37,843 nucleotides of DNA from Bryobacteraceae bacterium (GCA_013388415.1 JACADU010000087.1:1-37843); one strand, 5' to 3'; counted from the stretch's first letter, positions 1 to 9,628 are shown. The notes: generated by a model not told the origin, from the sequence alone. Translations and numbers: made by a program.

Positions 1-114
1 AAATTTTGTCAGATTGTTTTAATCAGACCTTTCATTGAATGATTCCGCCTCGCCCATGTCCGGCGGGCCCGGCTTGCCCCGGTTCCCCTACAATGTGAAG
101 AACACCAACGGTCC

Positions 115-1491
115 ATGGACGCCATTTTCGGTTACCGGCTGATCGCGATCGTCCTGATCGTGGCCGTCAACGGCTTTTTCGCTTCGGCGGAGACCGCGCT
201 GGTAAGCGTTCGCTCCTCGAGACTGAAGCGGCTGGCCGAAAACCGGATCACGGGGGCAACCGCCGCGCTCGCCCTGCTCTCGAATCCCGAGCGTCTGCTC
301 AGCGTGGTTCAGGTGGGCGTGACGCTGACCTCGCTGGCGCTCGGCTGGGTCGGCGAGGCGACCTTCGAGCACGCAATCCTGGCGGCGCTGCAACCCGTCA
401 TGGTCCCAGCCATTGTGCCTTTCGTGAAGGGAGTCAGCGTCGTCTTCGCTTTCCTGTTGATGACATTCGTGCACGTGGTTTTCGGCGAGGTTGTGCCGAA
501 GAACCTGGCCATCGGGAGCGCGGACCGGTTTTCGGTGCTGGTCGCTCCGCCGCTGCTGGTCTTTTACCGGCTTGCCGAGCCGATGGTTTGGACCATCGAG
601 CGGGCTTCCGTGTGGGTCTCGCGAGCTGTCGGAATCAGGAGCGAGGCGCACGCCGCCGGGCACTCCCGCGAGGAGCTGCAATTCATCGTCAACGCGGGCG
701 AGTCGGCGGGGCAGGTCACCGCGTTCGAGCGCAAGGCCATCGCCAATCTGCTGGACCTTCAGCACTACAACGTGCGCGAAGTCATGGTGCCGCGGAATCA
801 GTTGGTCAGTGTGCCGGCGGACGCGTCCATTGACGCTGTCCTTCAGGTGATGAGCGAGTCGCACTATTCACGGCTGCCGGTCTATGAAGGCAGCAAGGAG
901 AACCTCATCGGCATTGTCCACGTCAAGGACGTGCTGAACTACTGGACCGAACGCCGCCTGTCCAACCTCAAGCGGCGGGCGGTCGCGCCATTCGACCTGA
1001 AGTCGATCGTGCGCAAGGTCCCCGTCGTGCCGGAGAGCCGCGAGCTCCATCTCGCGCTCGACGACCTTCGCGCCCAGACGGCGCACGTGGCCTTCGTCGT
1101 CGACGAGTTCGGCACCATCTCCGGCATGGTTTCGACGGAGGATCTTTTCGAGCAGGTCTTCGGCGAGATTGAGGATGAATTCGACGCCGTCCAGGCTTTG
1201 CCGGGCACGCGCGAAGATGTCTTCGAAGTGGAAGGGACGACTCCAATCCGCGACCTGGACGTTCTGTATGGGATCGAACTTCCCACGGAAGCCGACTTCG
1301 AGACTCTGGCCGGTTTCCTGATGGACAGGCTTGGCCGCATCCCTGCCGTTGGCGATGTCGTCGAGCACGAGGGAATCCGCTTTGAGGTCCTCGAGATGGA
1401 CTTCAACCGGATTGTACGCGTGCGTGTGGAGCGGCTGCCAAAGCCTGAAGCCGGGGGCTTGGAGAACGGCGAAGACGCCCCGGCGGGTTGA
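115..1491 (+). CDS. Hemolysin/CorC-type (CNNM, DUF21 + CBS pair + CorC_HlyC) membrane transporter
   Basis: 458-aa ORF; N-terminal DUF21-like TM region (GYRLIAIVLIVAVNGFFASAETALVSVR), CBS region (REVMVPRNQLVSVPADASIDAVLQVMSESHYSRLPVYE), C-terminal CorC-like domain. Confidence 0.93.
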   Translation: MDAIFGYRLIAIVLIVAVNGFFASAETALVSVRSSRLKRLAENRITGATAALALLSNPERLLSVVQVGVTLTSLALGWVGEATFEHAILAALQPVMVPAIVPFVKGVSVVFAFLLMTFVHVVFGEVVPKNLAIGSADRFSVLVAPPLLVFYRLAEPMVWTIERASVWVSRAVGIRSEAHAAGHSREELQFIVNAGESAGQVTAFERKAIANLLDLQHYNVREVMVPRNQLVSVPADASIDAVLQVMSESHYSRLPVYEGSKENLIGIVHVKDVLNYWTERRLSNLKRRAVAPFDLKSIVRKVPVVPESRELHLALDDLRAQTAHVAFVVDEFGTISGMVSTEDLFEQVFGEIEDEFDAVQALPGTREDVFEVEGTTPIRDLDVLYGIELPTEADFETLAGFLMDRLGRIPAVGDVVEHEGIRFEVLEMDFNRIVRVRVERLPKPEAGGLENGEDAPAG

Positions 1492-1500
1492 GCCCCTGCT

Positions 1501-2807
1501 TCAGTACTCGCGATCGATCTTGATGCCGGGCTCGGGGACGGGGTATTTGCCGTCTGCGTCCGGCATGACGGGCGCCGGCCCGTCGACCGTCAGCTTGTCT
1601 ACGTTTGGAGCGAACTCATGCGGGTGGTTGAGCATCTGGTCGAAACTTCGTTGTAGGGCTTGTCGTTGCGGATCGCGTCCATCAGGTCGTCCCATTCGAG
1701 CTGATACGGGCTGACCTCCGGCTGCGGGTACGTCCAGGCGGCATTGGGATCCTGAGCCTTGTGCAGTTCGGTCTTGTTCTCGACGCGCGGAATCACATGG
1801 CCCTTGTAGATCCGCGGAATGCCGGGCGTGTGCATGAAGGTCGAGATGACCGCCGAGCCCTTCGTCCCGTGCGCGTAGCTGGCGAACTCCTCGCGGCACC
1901 CGGGGATGTAGCGCCCGCCGAAAAACAACTTGGTCCCGTCGGAGTAGGTGTACTCGATTGAGTACGTGTCGAAGTTCTGGTCGAGCGAGTCGCGCCGGTA
2001 GTGCCGCGCGCCGATGCCATGCGCCTCCACCGGCCACTCGCCCTTCATCCAGCAGCACTCGTCGATCTGATGGATGTTGTAGTCGTTGAAGACGCCGCCG
2101 CTGCCCCAGAGGAACGCGTGGAAACGCTGCACCTGGTACATGACCTCGCTGATGTTGTCCGGCTTGCGCGGCGCCGTTCCGCCGGCGCGGCCCATCCGGT
2201 AGGCGCGCATTGCGATGATGTCGCCGATCTGCCCGCCGCGGATCCTCTCGAGCAGCGCCATTCTGCCGCGGCAATGGCGGACCATGAGCCCGACGCCCAC
2301 TTTCAGGTTCTTCTGCCGGGCCTGTTCGCCCAGTTCGATCATCCGCCTCGTGGTCGGGCCGTCGACGCTGATCGCCTTCTCCATGAAGACGTGCAAGCCC
2401 TTCTCGATGGCGTAGCGGAAGTGCACCCAGCGGAACACCGGCGGCGTGGCGAGAATGACGACGTCGCCCCGCTTCAGGCAGTCCATCGCCTGTTTGTAAG
2501 CCTCAAAGCCGAGCGCCCGGCGTTCCGGCGGAACATCCACCTGGTTCGGGAACTGCGTTTTCAGCTTGTCCAGATTGTCGTTGAGCTTGGCCGGCACGAT
2601 GTCGGCCATCGAGACAACTTTCATCGGCCCCGTTTTCACCTGGAGCGCGTCGACCGCTGCGCCCGTTCCGCGCCCGCCGCAGCCGATCAGCGCGATTTGG
2701 ACAGTGTTGTTCTCGGCCGCGTGGACATGCGGCAGCGCGACTCCCGCCAGCGCCGACTTCGCCATGAACTCGCGCCTGGAATTCGCGCCGGAGTTGACTT
2801 CGCTCAT
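1501..2807 (-). pseudogene. Gfo/Idh/MocA-family oxidoreductase (Tat signal), apparently frameshifted with a small internal deletion near the 3' end
   Basis: Start MSEVNSGANSRREFMAKSAL at 2807 (ATGA overlap with upstream ThuA gene). Rossmann motif ALIGCGGRGTG. Frame 1 ends at 1599 with non-homologous tail STRCSTTRMSSLQT, while frame 2 continues as FDQMLNHPHEFAPNVDKLTVDGPAPVMPDADGKYPVPEPGIKIDREY, the family's usual C-terminus. Confidence 0.8.
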
Positions 2808-3799
2808 TTCAGACCTCCCAAATCGGCGGGCTTGAGGCCCGGCTTGTGCTTCTTCATGTGAATGGGGTTGGGCGCGTAGGTTCCCACCAAACCGGCTTTG
2901 CTCCGCGCCGGGATCTTCGATTCCATGCCGAGCGCCCAGTAGCAGGCATTGACCAGCATTCGCCGGAACCCCTCGTTCTTCAGGTCGCCCGCATGCCCCA
3001 TCGTTGTCGTGAAGACGCGGGCGGGCTTCCCGCTCGATCCCGTAAAGGTCCGTGTCCAGGCCACCGGCACAAGCTCTTTCGCGGGGTTCGGCGGATCCCG
3101 CGGATCCATTCCGCTCAGCACCTGTCCCATGACCAGCGGCTTCGCGCCGCCGGGAAGGGTGGTGATGCCGTAAACGTCCGACGGCCCCCAGATCCCGGAG
3201 ACGCCGCGCAGGATGGGGTGCTTCTCCATGCCTTCCGCGATGAGGCCCCGCGTGCTCTCTTTTTCGTGCGCCCCGTAATGGTTGATCCACGTCTCTCCAA
3301 GCACCATGCGCCCCCATCCGCCTTGCGGATCCTTGCTGTTGTAGCTGTATCTGGCGTAGGGGCTGTCCTTGCGGATGCGGTAATTGAACGCGTGGGTGGC
3401 CGTGCGGAGTCCCACAATCGGTTTGCCCGAGTTGGTGTAGTCGATGATGTGCCTCATCTGCTCATCGGGCAGTTCGAGGAAGCGGGTGAAGATGACCATC
3501 AGGTCGGCCTTGGCCAGGAGCTCGAGCCCCGGGATGTTGTCCATCGTCATGGGGTCGATCTCGCCGGTCGCGCGGTTGATGGGCAGAAGCACCGTCGTCC
3601 TGAAACCATGATGGGCGGCCAGGATCTTCGCCAGTTGCGGCATTGATTCCTCGCAGCGGTACTCCTGATCGCCCACGACGAAGACGATGTGCTTCCCTTT
3701 GCCCGGGCCCTTTCTCCCCTCATAGACGACCCACTGGTCTTGTGGAAACACGGGAGCGCAGAGCAGCGCTCCAAGCAAAAGAAGCCTGATGATCCGCAT
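2804..3799 (-). CDS. ThuA-like domain-containing secreted protein
   Basis: MRIIRLLLLGALLCAPVFPQ signal peptide; ThuA-like HIVFVVGDQEYRCEESMPQLAKIL and YTNSGKPIVGLRTATHAF; paired with Gfo/Idh/MocA gene. Confidence 0.85.
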   Translation of the reverse strand: MRIIRLLLLGALLCAPVFPQDQWVVYEGRKGPGKGKHIVFVVGDQEYRCEESMPQLAKILAAHHGFRTTVLLPINRATGEIDPMTMDNIPGLELLAKADLMVIFTRFLELPDEQMRHIIDYTNSGKPIVGLRTATHAFNYRIRKDSPYARYSYNSKDPQGGWGRMVLGETWINHYGAHEKESTRGLIAEGMEKHPILRGVSGIWGPSDVYGITTLPGGAKPLVMGQVLSGMDPRDPPNPAKELVPVAWTRTFTGSSGKPARVFTTTMGHAGDLKNEGFRRMLVNACYWALGMESKIPARSKAGLVGTYAPNPIHMKKHKPGLKPADLGGLK

Positions 3800-3821
3800 G
3801 AACCGCTCCGGGCGGAGTATA

Positions 3822-4886
3822 TCAGGCGGCGCGCGTGAGGCGAAGGACAAAATCCTCCATCACGATGCGGTCGTCAGCGCGGATGCCCTTGAGGTCCCGG
3901 TCGGCGCGGAAGACGAGTTCAATGGCTTCTTCGATTCTGCCTTTGTCGAAGCGCGTGGCCGCGGTGTGGATCTGCTCGGCGCGGGCGCGCCACATGGGGA
4001 GCCCGAGCCGCTGGAAGTAGCCCTGAACGTCCTGCGCGCTGCGCAGGTTCTGTTCTTTGGCGGCCAGGGCAAGCCGGAAGACGCCGGCCAGAAAGGTCAG
4101 CGCCAACGGCAGGTATTCGCCCGCCCGGAACAGCGTGTCGAGCAGCATCATCGAGGCGGCGCGGTCGCGCGCGGCGAGCGCATCGACGAGCTTGAAGATC
4201 GTGGTCTCCTGCGCGTTCGGAACGAGAGCCGCGATGTCGGCGGCTGATACGGGTTCGCTTCGCCCCTCAGTGAGCAAGGAAAGCTTCTCGATTTCGATTG
4301 CCAGGCGCGATGGATCGCCGGCGGTCGCATCCACCAGGAGCTCAAGTTCGGCGGATCCGAGTTGTAACTGGCGTGCCGCCGCTTCCCGCCGGGCGAACTC
4401 CCGCGCCTCCTGTGGCGCGAGGCGGGCGAATTCGACGGTCGCCGGGACGCACGAGAAGAACTTGCGCAAGCGGTCCACGCGGGCTTTGTCCTCCCCGTCA
4501 AGCTCCCACTTGCGGGCGTCGAAGACCAGAACGGTCCCCGGGGTCGGATCCTTCGCGTATGCCTCCAGACTCCCGGCGGAAGACTCCTCGCGGTCCTCGC
4601 CGGCGGAACTCCGCCCTTTGGGGAGGGCGGACTCGGCGTTGGATACCCAGATCAGGCGGTTCCCCGCGAACAGCGACATCGAGCGGGCGTCGTCCAGCAC
4701 CTCGGCGAGCGTCATTTCGTCAAGGTCGTGCCGGGTAAGGCCATCCTCGCGTTCCTCGGGCGAAAGCACGCGCGCCATGAGCGCTTTCCGGCAGAGGTCC
4801 CGCCGGTAGCTCTCGGGACCGAGAAACAGGCACACCGCCGGCGGCGTCTTTTGTTCGATTGATCTGATGAACTGTTCGGGAGTCAT
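3822..4886 (-). CDS. holA: DNA polymerase III subunit delta
   Basis: 354-aa ORF with HolA-like organisation (MTPEQFIRSIEQKTPPAVCLFLGPESYRRDLCRKAL ... FKLVDALAARDRAASMMLLDTLFRAGEYLPLALTFLAGVFR); follows lptE as in many bacteria. Confidence 0.88.
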   Translation of the reverse strand: MTPEQFIRSIEQKTPPAVCLFLGPESYRRDLCRKALMARVLSPEEREDGLTRHDLDEMTLAEVLDDARSMSLFAGNRLIWVSNAESALPKGRSSAGEDREESSAGSLEAYAKDPTPGTVLVFDARKWELDGEDKARVDRLRKFFSCVPATVEFARLAPQEAREFARREAAARQLQLGSAELELLVDATAGDPSRLAIEIEKLSLLTEGRSEPVSAADIAALVPNAQETTIFKLVDALAARDRAASMMLLDTLFRAGEYLPLALTFLAGVFRLALAAKEQNLRSAQDVQGYFQRLGLPMWRARAEQIHTAATRFDKGRIEEAIELVFRADRDLKGIRADDRIVMEDFVLRLTRAA

Positions 4887-4898
4887 CGCGGGTCCGGG

Positions 4899-5423
4899 TC
4901 AAAAAGCCGACAGCACGCTGGAGACGACCTGCCGCGCGACTTCCTGGCTCAGGCGCTGCAACGCCATGCCGCTCTCGTCGAAGAACTCACGCTCTTCGAT
5001 CGAGACCTCATACCGCTGCCGCACCTCCATGCCTTGCCGCTGGTAGAGTATCTTGCCTGTTGGCCTGTCTCTCAGGGTCACATTCAGGAAGACGCTGACC
5101 TGGATGCCCGCGGCGCGTCCCGTCGCCTGGTCGAAGATGGTTGGAGCCGACATGAAATTGGCCACCGCGCCCTCCAGCACGGCGTCGGCTTCCCGCGGGT
5201 CGGCGACGATCCGGTAGCGCGTCCGGCTGATGAACTCGCGGGTCAGCGCGGAAGGGATCTGTTCGGTGAGCTTGTAGCGCGTCGTCGCATTGCTGAAGGC
5301 GGGGATTGCGATGGTCCGGACGGTGGACGGCAGAAGATCGGCCCTGCCGCCGACCCTGTAGCCGCAACCGCCGGCCAGAACAAGCGAAGCCAGCAGCGTC
5401 GAAACTGTGCGCGCGCGGCTCAC
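4899..5423 (-). CDS. lptE: LPS-assembly lipoprotein LptE
   Basis: GTG start at 5423; lipobox-like LVLAGGCGYRVGG; LptE-like IAIPAFSNATTRYKLTEQIPSALTREFISRTRYRIV; adjacent to holA. Confidence 0.85.
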   Translation of the reverse strand: MSRARTVSTLLASLVLAGGCGYRVGGRADLLPSTVRTIAIPAFSNATTRYKLTEQIPSALTREFISRTRYRIVADPREADAVLEGAVANFMSAPTIFDQATGRAAGIQVSVFLNVTLRDRPTGKILYQRQGMEVRQRYEVSIEEREFFDESGMALQRLSQEVARQVVSSVLSAF

Positions 5424-6427
5424 GCATGCTCCTTGTGGGCCAGCCCGGCAATCATCACGGCGGTCTCGGCGACGGTGCGCAGGTTGTCGGAAGCCAGCCA
5501 CAGCCAAACGCCGCGCGGATTGGCGGCGTCCGGCTCGATGTCGCTCACCATGATCCCGCTTTGGCCGACAGCGGCGGTGTTGGACGCGGGCTCGTGATGA
5601 GCGGACCGGACGTCGGCGCCCGCCTGCTTCAGGCTGCGCTCGATGGACGCCACGTCGGGACGCGCTTCGAACTCCACCCAGACACTCTGGCAGTAGCCAT
5701 GGAAGACGGGCGCCTGCACGACGCGGAGGCTCACCGGCGGAAGACCAGCCGGGGCGAGCAGCGTCGTCAGATGCTGTTCGATACGGCGCTCCGTGGCTTC
5801 CAGGCTGGCCACCTGCGCGTGGTGGCCGTAGCGGGGCAGCAGGTTGAAACTCACCTGAGCGTCGAAGACTTTCTTCGGCTGCTGCGAAAAGTTGAAGAGA
5901 CTGACCGTCTGATTGTGCAATTCGTCCAAGGCGGCCTTGCCGTTGGCGCTGGCCGGCTCGAACACAGTGACGACCGCGGCGCGCAGCCGGGCGACGGCGT
6001 TGAGCATCCGCAGCAGCTTGGCCAGAGCGACCGCCGCGGGGTGGGCGACGATTTCAATCGGGTTCGCCGACTCCCTCGGCGCGCTCTCAATGCCCGGCGC
6101 GCGCAGCCGCGCGTCGGGATGCGATTCCAGCCCGCCGGTCAAATCGATGACGGCGGGTCTGGGAGAGAGCCCGCAGGCAAGCCCGCGGGCGCGTTCATTG
6201 ACCGTCGCCGAACCGGCCAGCAGGACCGCTTCCGCGCCCTCCAGCGAGGATTCGTCCAACGGTCCCATGATCGCAATCTCGTCCTCGGACTCGGTGAGAA
6301 CACGCTCTTCCGGTTCCGAAGACGTGGTCACCAGCGCCACCGGCAGATGATGCTCGTCGATGTAGTCACTCACTTCCCGGCCGGCAAGCGTGTCGCCGCC
6401 AACCATCACCCATTTCCGCTTGTTCAT
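5420..6427 (-). CDS. Aspartate-semialdehyde dehydrogenase-like protein (Asd/USG-1 family, probable non-catalytic)
   Basis: Asd-like fold segments (WVMVGGDTLAGREV; PAVIDLTGGL; VFEPASANGKAALDELHNQT; APVFHGYCQSVWVEFE), but the catalytic Cys region reads AHPAAVALA. Confidence 0.82.
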   Translation of the reverse strand: MNKRKWVMVGGDTLAGREVSDYIDEHHLPVALVTTSSEPEERVLTESEDEIAIMGPLDESSLEGAEAVLLAGSATVNERARGLACGLSPRPAVIDLTGGLESHPDARLRAPGIESAPRESANPIEIVAHPAAVALAKLLRMLNAVARLRAAVVTVFEPASANGKAALDELHNQTVSLFNFSQQPKKVFDAQVSFNLLPRYGHHAQVASLEATERRIEQHLTTLLAPAGLPPVSLRVVQAPVFHGYCQSVWVEFEARPDVASIERSLKQAGADVRSAHHEPASNTAAVGQSGIMVSDIEPDAANPRGVWLWLASDNLRTVAETAVMIAGLAHKEHA

Positions 6428-6430
6428 CGC

Positions 6431-7330
6431 TCACCCCGCCTGATGCTCCGGTTCGCGCGGCGGGTGCGGCCGGAAGCGCCGCCTGAGAAGCCCGACCAAA
6501 CGGACCACGATGCCGCTACCGACATAGGCCACCGCAAGGCCCAGCAGCACCGGTTGTGAGAAGTTCCAGATCAAATAGATCATCATGCCCAGCAGCACGA
6601 CGCTGAACGGCTTGCGCGGGCTGCCAAGATTAAAATCCTTAAAACTCCGGTAACGCCATGCGCTGACCATGAGGAATGAGAGCAGCGCAAGAAGGGCTGT
6701 CCAAGCCGCGGTCAACTGCCACATCTGCAACGGCGCGGAGCCGGCCGCATAGACAACCGCCGCCACCATGCCGGCGGCGGCGGGAATCGGCAAGCCCACA
6801 AAGTACTTGCGGCCCGGCCGCCCCGGATTCCTCGGGACGGGGTCGACGCTGATATTGAATCTTGCCAACCGGGCCGCCCCGCACATGACGAAGGTGAAAA
6901 GGAAGAAGTATCCCGCCTGCAAGAGGTAGTGCCTGATTGCCGGAGGAGTCGCCGGGTCCAGCATTTGGAAGCCAAAAACGAAGGCAAGCACCGCTGGAGC
7001 GATGCCGAAGCTGATGACATCGGCCAGTGAGTCCAGCTCACGGCCGAATTCGCTGGTCGTGTTGGTCATGCGCGCGATGCGGCCGTCGAGCCCGTCCAGG
7101 AATACCGACAGGCCGATCACCTTGGCGGCGATCTCCCAATGCGGATTGCTGCCCGTGTTGCCCGCCTGTGCCCAGAGCGCGCCTTCGATGGCTTTCAGAA
7201 TCGCCCAAAAGCCCATGAACAGGTTGCCTGCCGTGAATAACGCCGGCAAGGCGTAGGCAGCCCGCCGCGGGCGGCGGTCGGGCGATTTGGGGTCGATCAG
7301 CCGATCTTTGAAATTGAGCCGTGGGGTCAT
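6431..7330 (-). CDS. pssA: CDP-diacylglycerol--serine O-phosphatidyltransferase
   Basis: CDP-alcohol phosphatidyltransferase motif DGLDGRIARMTNTTSEFGRELDSLAD; start MTPRLNFKDRL at 7330, ATGA overlap with psd. Confidence 0.93.
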   Translation of the reverse strand: MTPRLNFKDRLIDPKSPDRRPRRAAYALPALFTAGNLFMGFWAILKAIEGALWAQAGNTGSNPHWEIAAKVIGLSVFLDGLDGRIARMTNTTSEFGRELDSLADVISFGIAPAVLAFVFGFQMLDPATPPAIRHYLLQAGYFFLFTFVMCGAARLARFNISVDPVPRNPGRPGRKYFVGLPIPAAAGMVAAVVYAAGSAPLQMWQLTAAWTALLALLSFLMVSAWRYRSFKDFNLGSPRKPFSVVLLGMMIYLIWNFSQPVLLGLAVAYVGSGIVVRLVGLLRRRFRPHPPREPEHQAG

Positions 7331-7938
7331 GCTCTTGCCGCGTCCTTCCGGGTAGCGAGAATCGACGATCCTCCGGCGACACGCTGTCCTTCCCGAACGT
7401 CGATCCGCCATTCAGGACCGAATGTGATGTCGACGCGCGAGCCGAACTGAATCATCCCGATCCGCTGTCCGGCAGTAACGAACTCTCCCGGCTTGACCCA
7501 GCAGACGATCCGCCGCGCGATCAGTCCGGCAATCTGCGAGAACTCCACCACCGTGCCATGTCCATCGATGACCAGGGTGTTCATCTCGTTCTCGACAGAG
7601 GCTTCCGGCTTGCTCGCGACGTGGAACTTGCCCTTCTTGTAGCGGACATCCACCACTTTGCCTGCAATGGGGGCGCGGTTGACATGGACGTCAAACACAT
7701 TAAGAAAGATACAGACTTGAGTTCCCGACGGCCTCTCTTTGATTAGGACGACCTTCCCGTCCGCAGGAGAAACGGCCACCGGACCGGAAGGGATCTTCCG
7801 CTCGGGATCGCGGAAGAACCACAGGCAGAACGCCGCCAGGATATAAAAAGGGATCGCCGCCCAGGGGGAAACGAAGGACCCAAGGGCGAAGCCTGCGGCC
7901 GTGAGCGCCAACGCATAATAGATGCCCGTTGAGACCAT
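7327..7938 (-). CDS. psd: Phosphatidylserine decarboxylase (short form)
   Basis: SPADGKVV, FLNVFDVHVNRAPIAGKV, and pyruvoyl-forming IQFGSRVDI near the C-terminus; adjacent to pssA. Confidence 0.93.
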   Translation of the reverse strand: MVSTGIYYALALTAAGFALGSFVSPWAAIPFYILAAFCLWFFRDPERKIPSGPVAVSPADGKVVLIKERPSGTQVCIFLNVFDVHVNRAPIAGKVVDVRYKKGKFHVASKPEASVENEMNTLVIDGHGTVVEFSQIAGLIARRIVCWVKPGEFVTAGQRIGMIQFGSRVDITFGPEWRIDVREGQRVAGGSSILATRKDAARA

Positions 7939-7957
7939 TCCTGGAAACTGCCTACTG

Positions 7958-9127
7958 CTACATTGTCCCAAACGAATCAGCGAGGTGGGCGGTGAGCAGG
8001 GCGAGCAAGGCTGCCCGGTCGGCGATCCGGTCCTTGAGGATGGACTCGTTCGCCGCATGGGCGCCTTCGCCGACTCCGCCGAGCCCATCCAATGTGGGAA
8101 TCCCGATGCCGGCGGTGAAGTTGCCGTCCGAGCCGCCTCCGGTGGATGACTCCTCCAGTTGAATGCCGAGTTCTCGGGAGGCGAGCGCGCGCGCAGCTTT
8201 GTAGAGGGCGCGAACTCCGGCGGTGCGCTCCATCGGGGGGCGGTTCAGACCGCCGGAGACCTCGATCGAGCAGCGCCTGTCCACGGGCTTGAGACTGTGG
8301 AACTTGCGGTCGAGCGGGGCGTAATCTCTCATCCGCGCCACACGGATGTCCACTTCGCACACCGCCTCGGCAGCCACGACGTTGGTGCGGGTGCCGCCGC
8401 TGATGACGCCGGGATTGACGGTGAGACCCTTCTTCAGGTCCGTGAAGGCGGCGATGCGGCCGATTTGCGCCGCGAGCTCGACAATGGCGCTGGCGCCGGC
8501 GGCGAAGTCGACCCCTGCGTGCGACGCCTTCCCCTTCACCCTGATGGTGTAATCGCCCACACCCTTGCGGGCGGTTTTCAACTTGCCCTCCAAGCCTGTG
8601 CCGGGTTCCGGAATCAGCACCGCGACGCTCTCACGCGCAAGGCTTTCCGTGATGGGGCGTGACACCTCGCTCCCCACCTCCTCGTCGGAGACGATCCAGA
8701 GCGCCACATCCCGCCGGACAGGGATATCCAAAGCCTGAAGAGCGCGCATCGCCTCCACGAAGAAGACCAGCCCCGACTTCATGTCGAGCACGCCGGGGCC
8801 CCAGAGGCGGCCGTTTTCGTCGCGCCAGGGCATTTGCGACAGCGTTCCGACCGGCCACACCGTGTCCAGATGGCCGACGCCCAGAATGCGCCCCGGCTGC
8901 TTCCGCTTCGGACCGGGCAGGTTGAACCGGACCAGCAGGTTCCGCCCGAATCTGCCGCCCGGCAGCGTCTCGCATGAGGCGGCGTCAGCCACCCGCGAAG
9001 CGAACAGATCGACGCAGCGGTTCACCGCAACGCTGTCGCCGCTCGGCGACTCGCACTCCACCAGTTCCCGCAAAAAGCCTGTCAATTCAGGGGTTCGCGC
9101 TTTCAGATGAGCCAGGACCGGATGCAT
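7958..9127 (-). CDS. M20-family metallopeptidase (glutamate carboxypeptidase-like)
   Basis: GVGHLDTVWPVG, WGPGVLDMKSGLVFFVEAM, SDEEVGSE, ending GVGEGAHAANESI. Confidence 0.92.
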   Translation of the reverse strand: MHPVLAHLKARTPELTGFLRELVECESPSGDSVAVNRCVDLFASRVADAASCETLPGGRFGRNLLVRFNLPGPKRKQPGRILGVGHLDTVWPVGTLSQMPWRDENGRLWGPGVLDMKSGLVFFVEAMRALQALDIPVRRDVALWIVSDEEVGSEVSRPITESLARESVAVLIPEPGTGLEGKLKTARKGVGDYTIRVKGKASHAGVDFAAGASAIVELAAQIGRIAAFTDLKKGLTVNPGVISGGTRTNVVAAEAVCEVDIRVARMRDYAPLDRKFHSLKPVDRRCSIEVSGGLNRPPMERTAGVRALYKAARALASRELGIQLEESSTGGGSDGNFTAGIGIPTLDGLGGVGEGAHAANESILKDRIADRAALLALLTAHLADSFGTM

Positions 9128-9152
9128 CGTCTGTTAGAATATCGTTTCCATC

Positions 9153-9620
9153 ATGGCTTCTTTGGAGAACGTTGAGATCCGGGATATCCTCCCGCACCGC
9201 TACCCGTTTCTGCTGGTCGACCGGATCACTGAGATGGAGCCGGACCGGATTGTCGGCATCAAAAACGTCACCGCCAACGAGCCGTTTTTTCTGGGGCATT
9301 TTCCCGAGTTCCCGGTGATGCCTGGAGTGCTGATCGTCGAAGCGATGGCGCAAGTGGCCGGGGTGCTGGTTCTCCGCGAAGTGGCTGACCGCAAGTCCCG
9401 GCTGGTTTTGCTGGCTTCGGTGGAAGATGCCAGGTTCCGTAAGCCAGTGCTGCCGGGCGACACTCTGACCATCGAAATGACGATGGTCAGGCGCAAGTCG
9501 ACCGTTGTGAAGATGAAGGGTGAAGCGCGGGTGGCTGGCTCCGTGGTCGCCGAAGCGACGGTGATGTGCAAACTCGCCGACCGCCCTGACCATGGCCGCG
9601 GCGCAGGTCCCGCCGAGTAG
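9153..9620 (+). CDS. fabZ: 3-hydroxyacyl-ACP dehydratase FabZ
   Basis: DILPHRYPFLLVDRI, FFLGHFPEFPVMPGVLIVEAMAQVAG. Confidence 0.97.
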   Translation: MASLENVEIRDILPHRYPFLLVDRITEMEPDRIVGIKNVTANEPFFLGHFPEFPVMPGVLIVEAMAQVAGVLVLREVADRKSRLVLLASVEDARFRKPVLPGDTLTIEMTMVRRKSTVVKMKGEARVAGSVVAEATVMCKLADRPDHGRGAGPAE

Positions 9621-9628
9621 TCTGACCA

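Noticed and set aside
2808-3317. N-terminal extension of the 572-aa ORF (1599..3317)
   Set aside because: Out-of-frame reading of the ThuA gene; the real start is MSEVNSGANSRREF at 2807.
5306-6559. 417-aa plus-strand ORF
   Set aside because: Antisense to lptE/asd-like genes with clear homology; Arg/Gln/His-rich shadow ORF typical of high-GC third positions.
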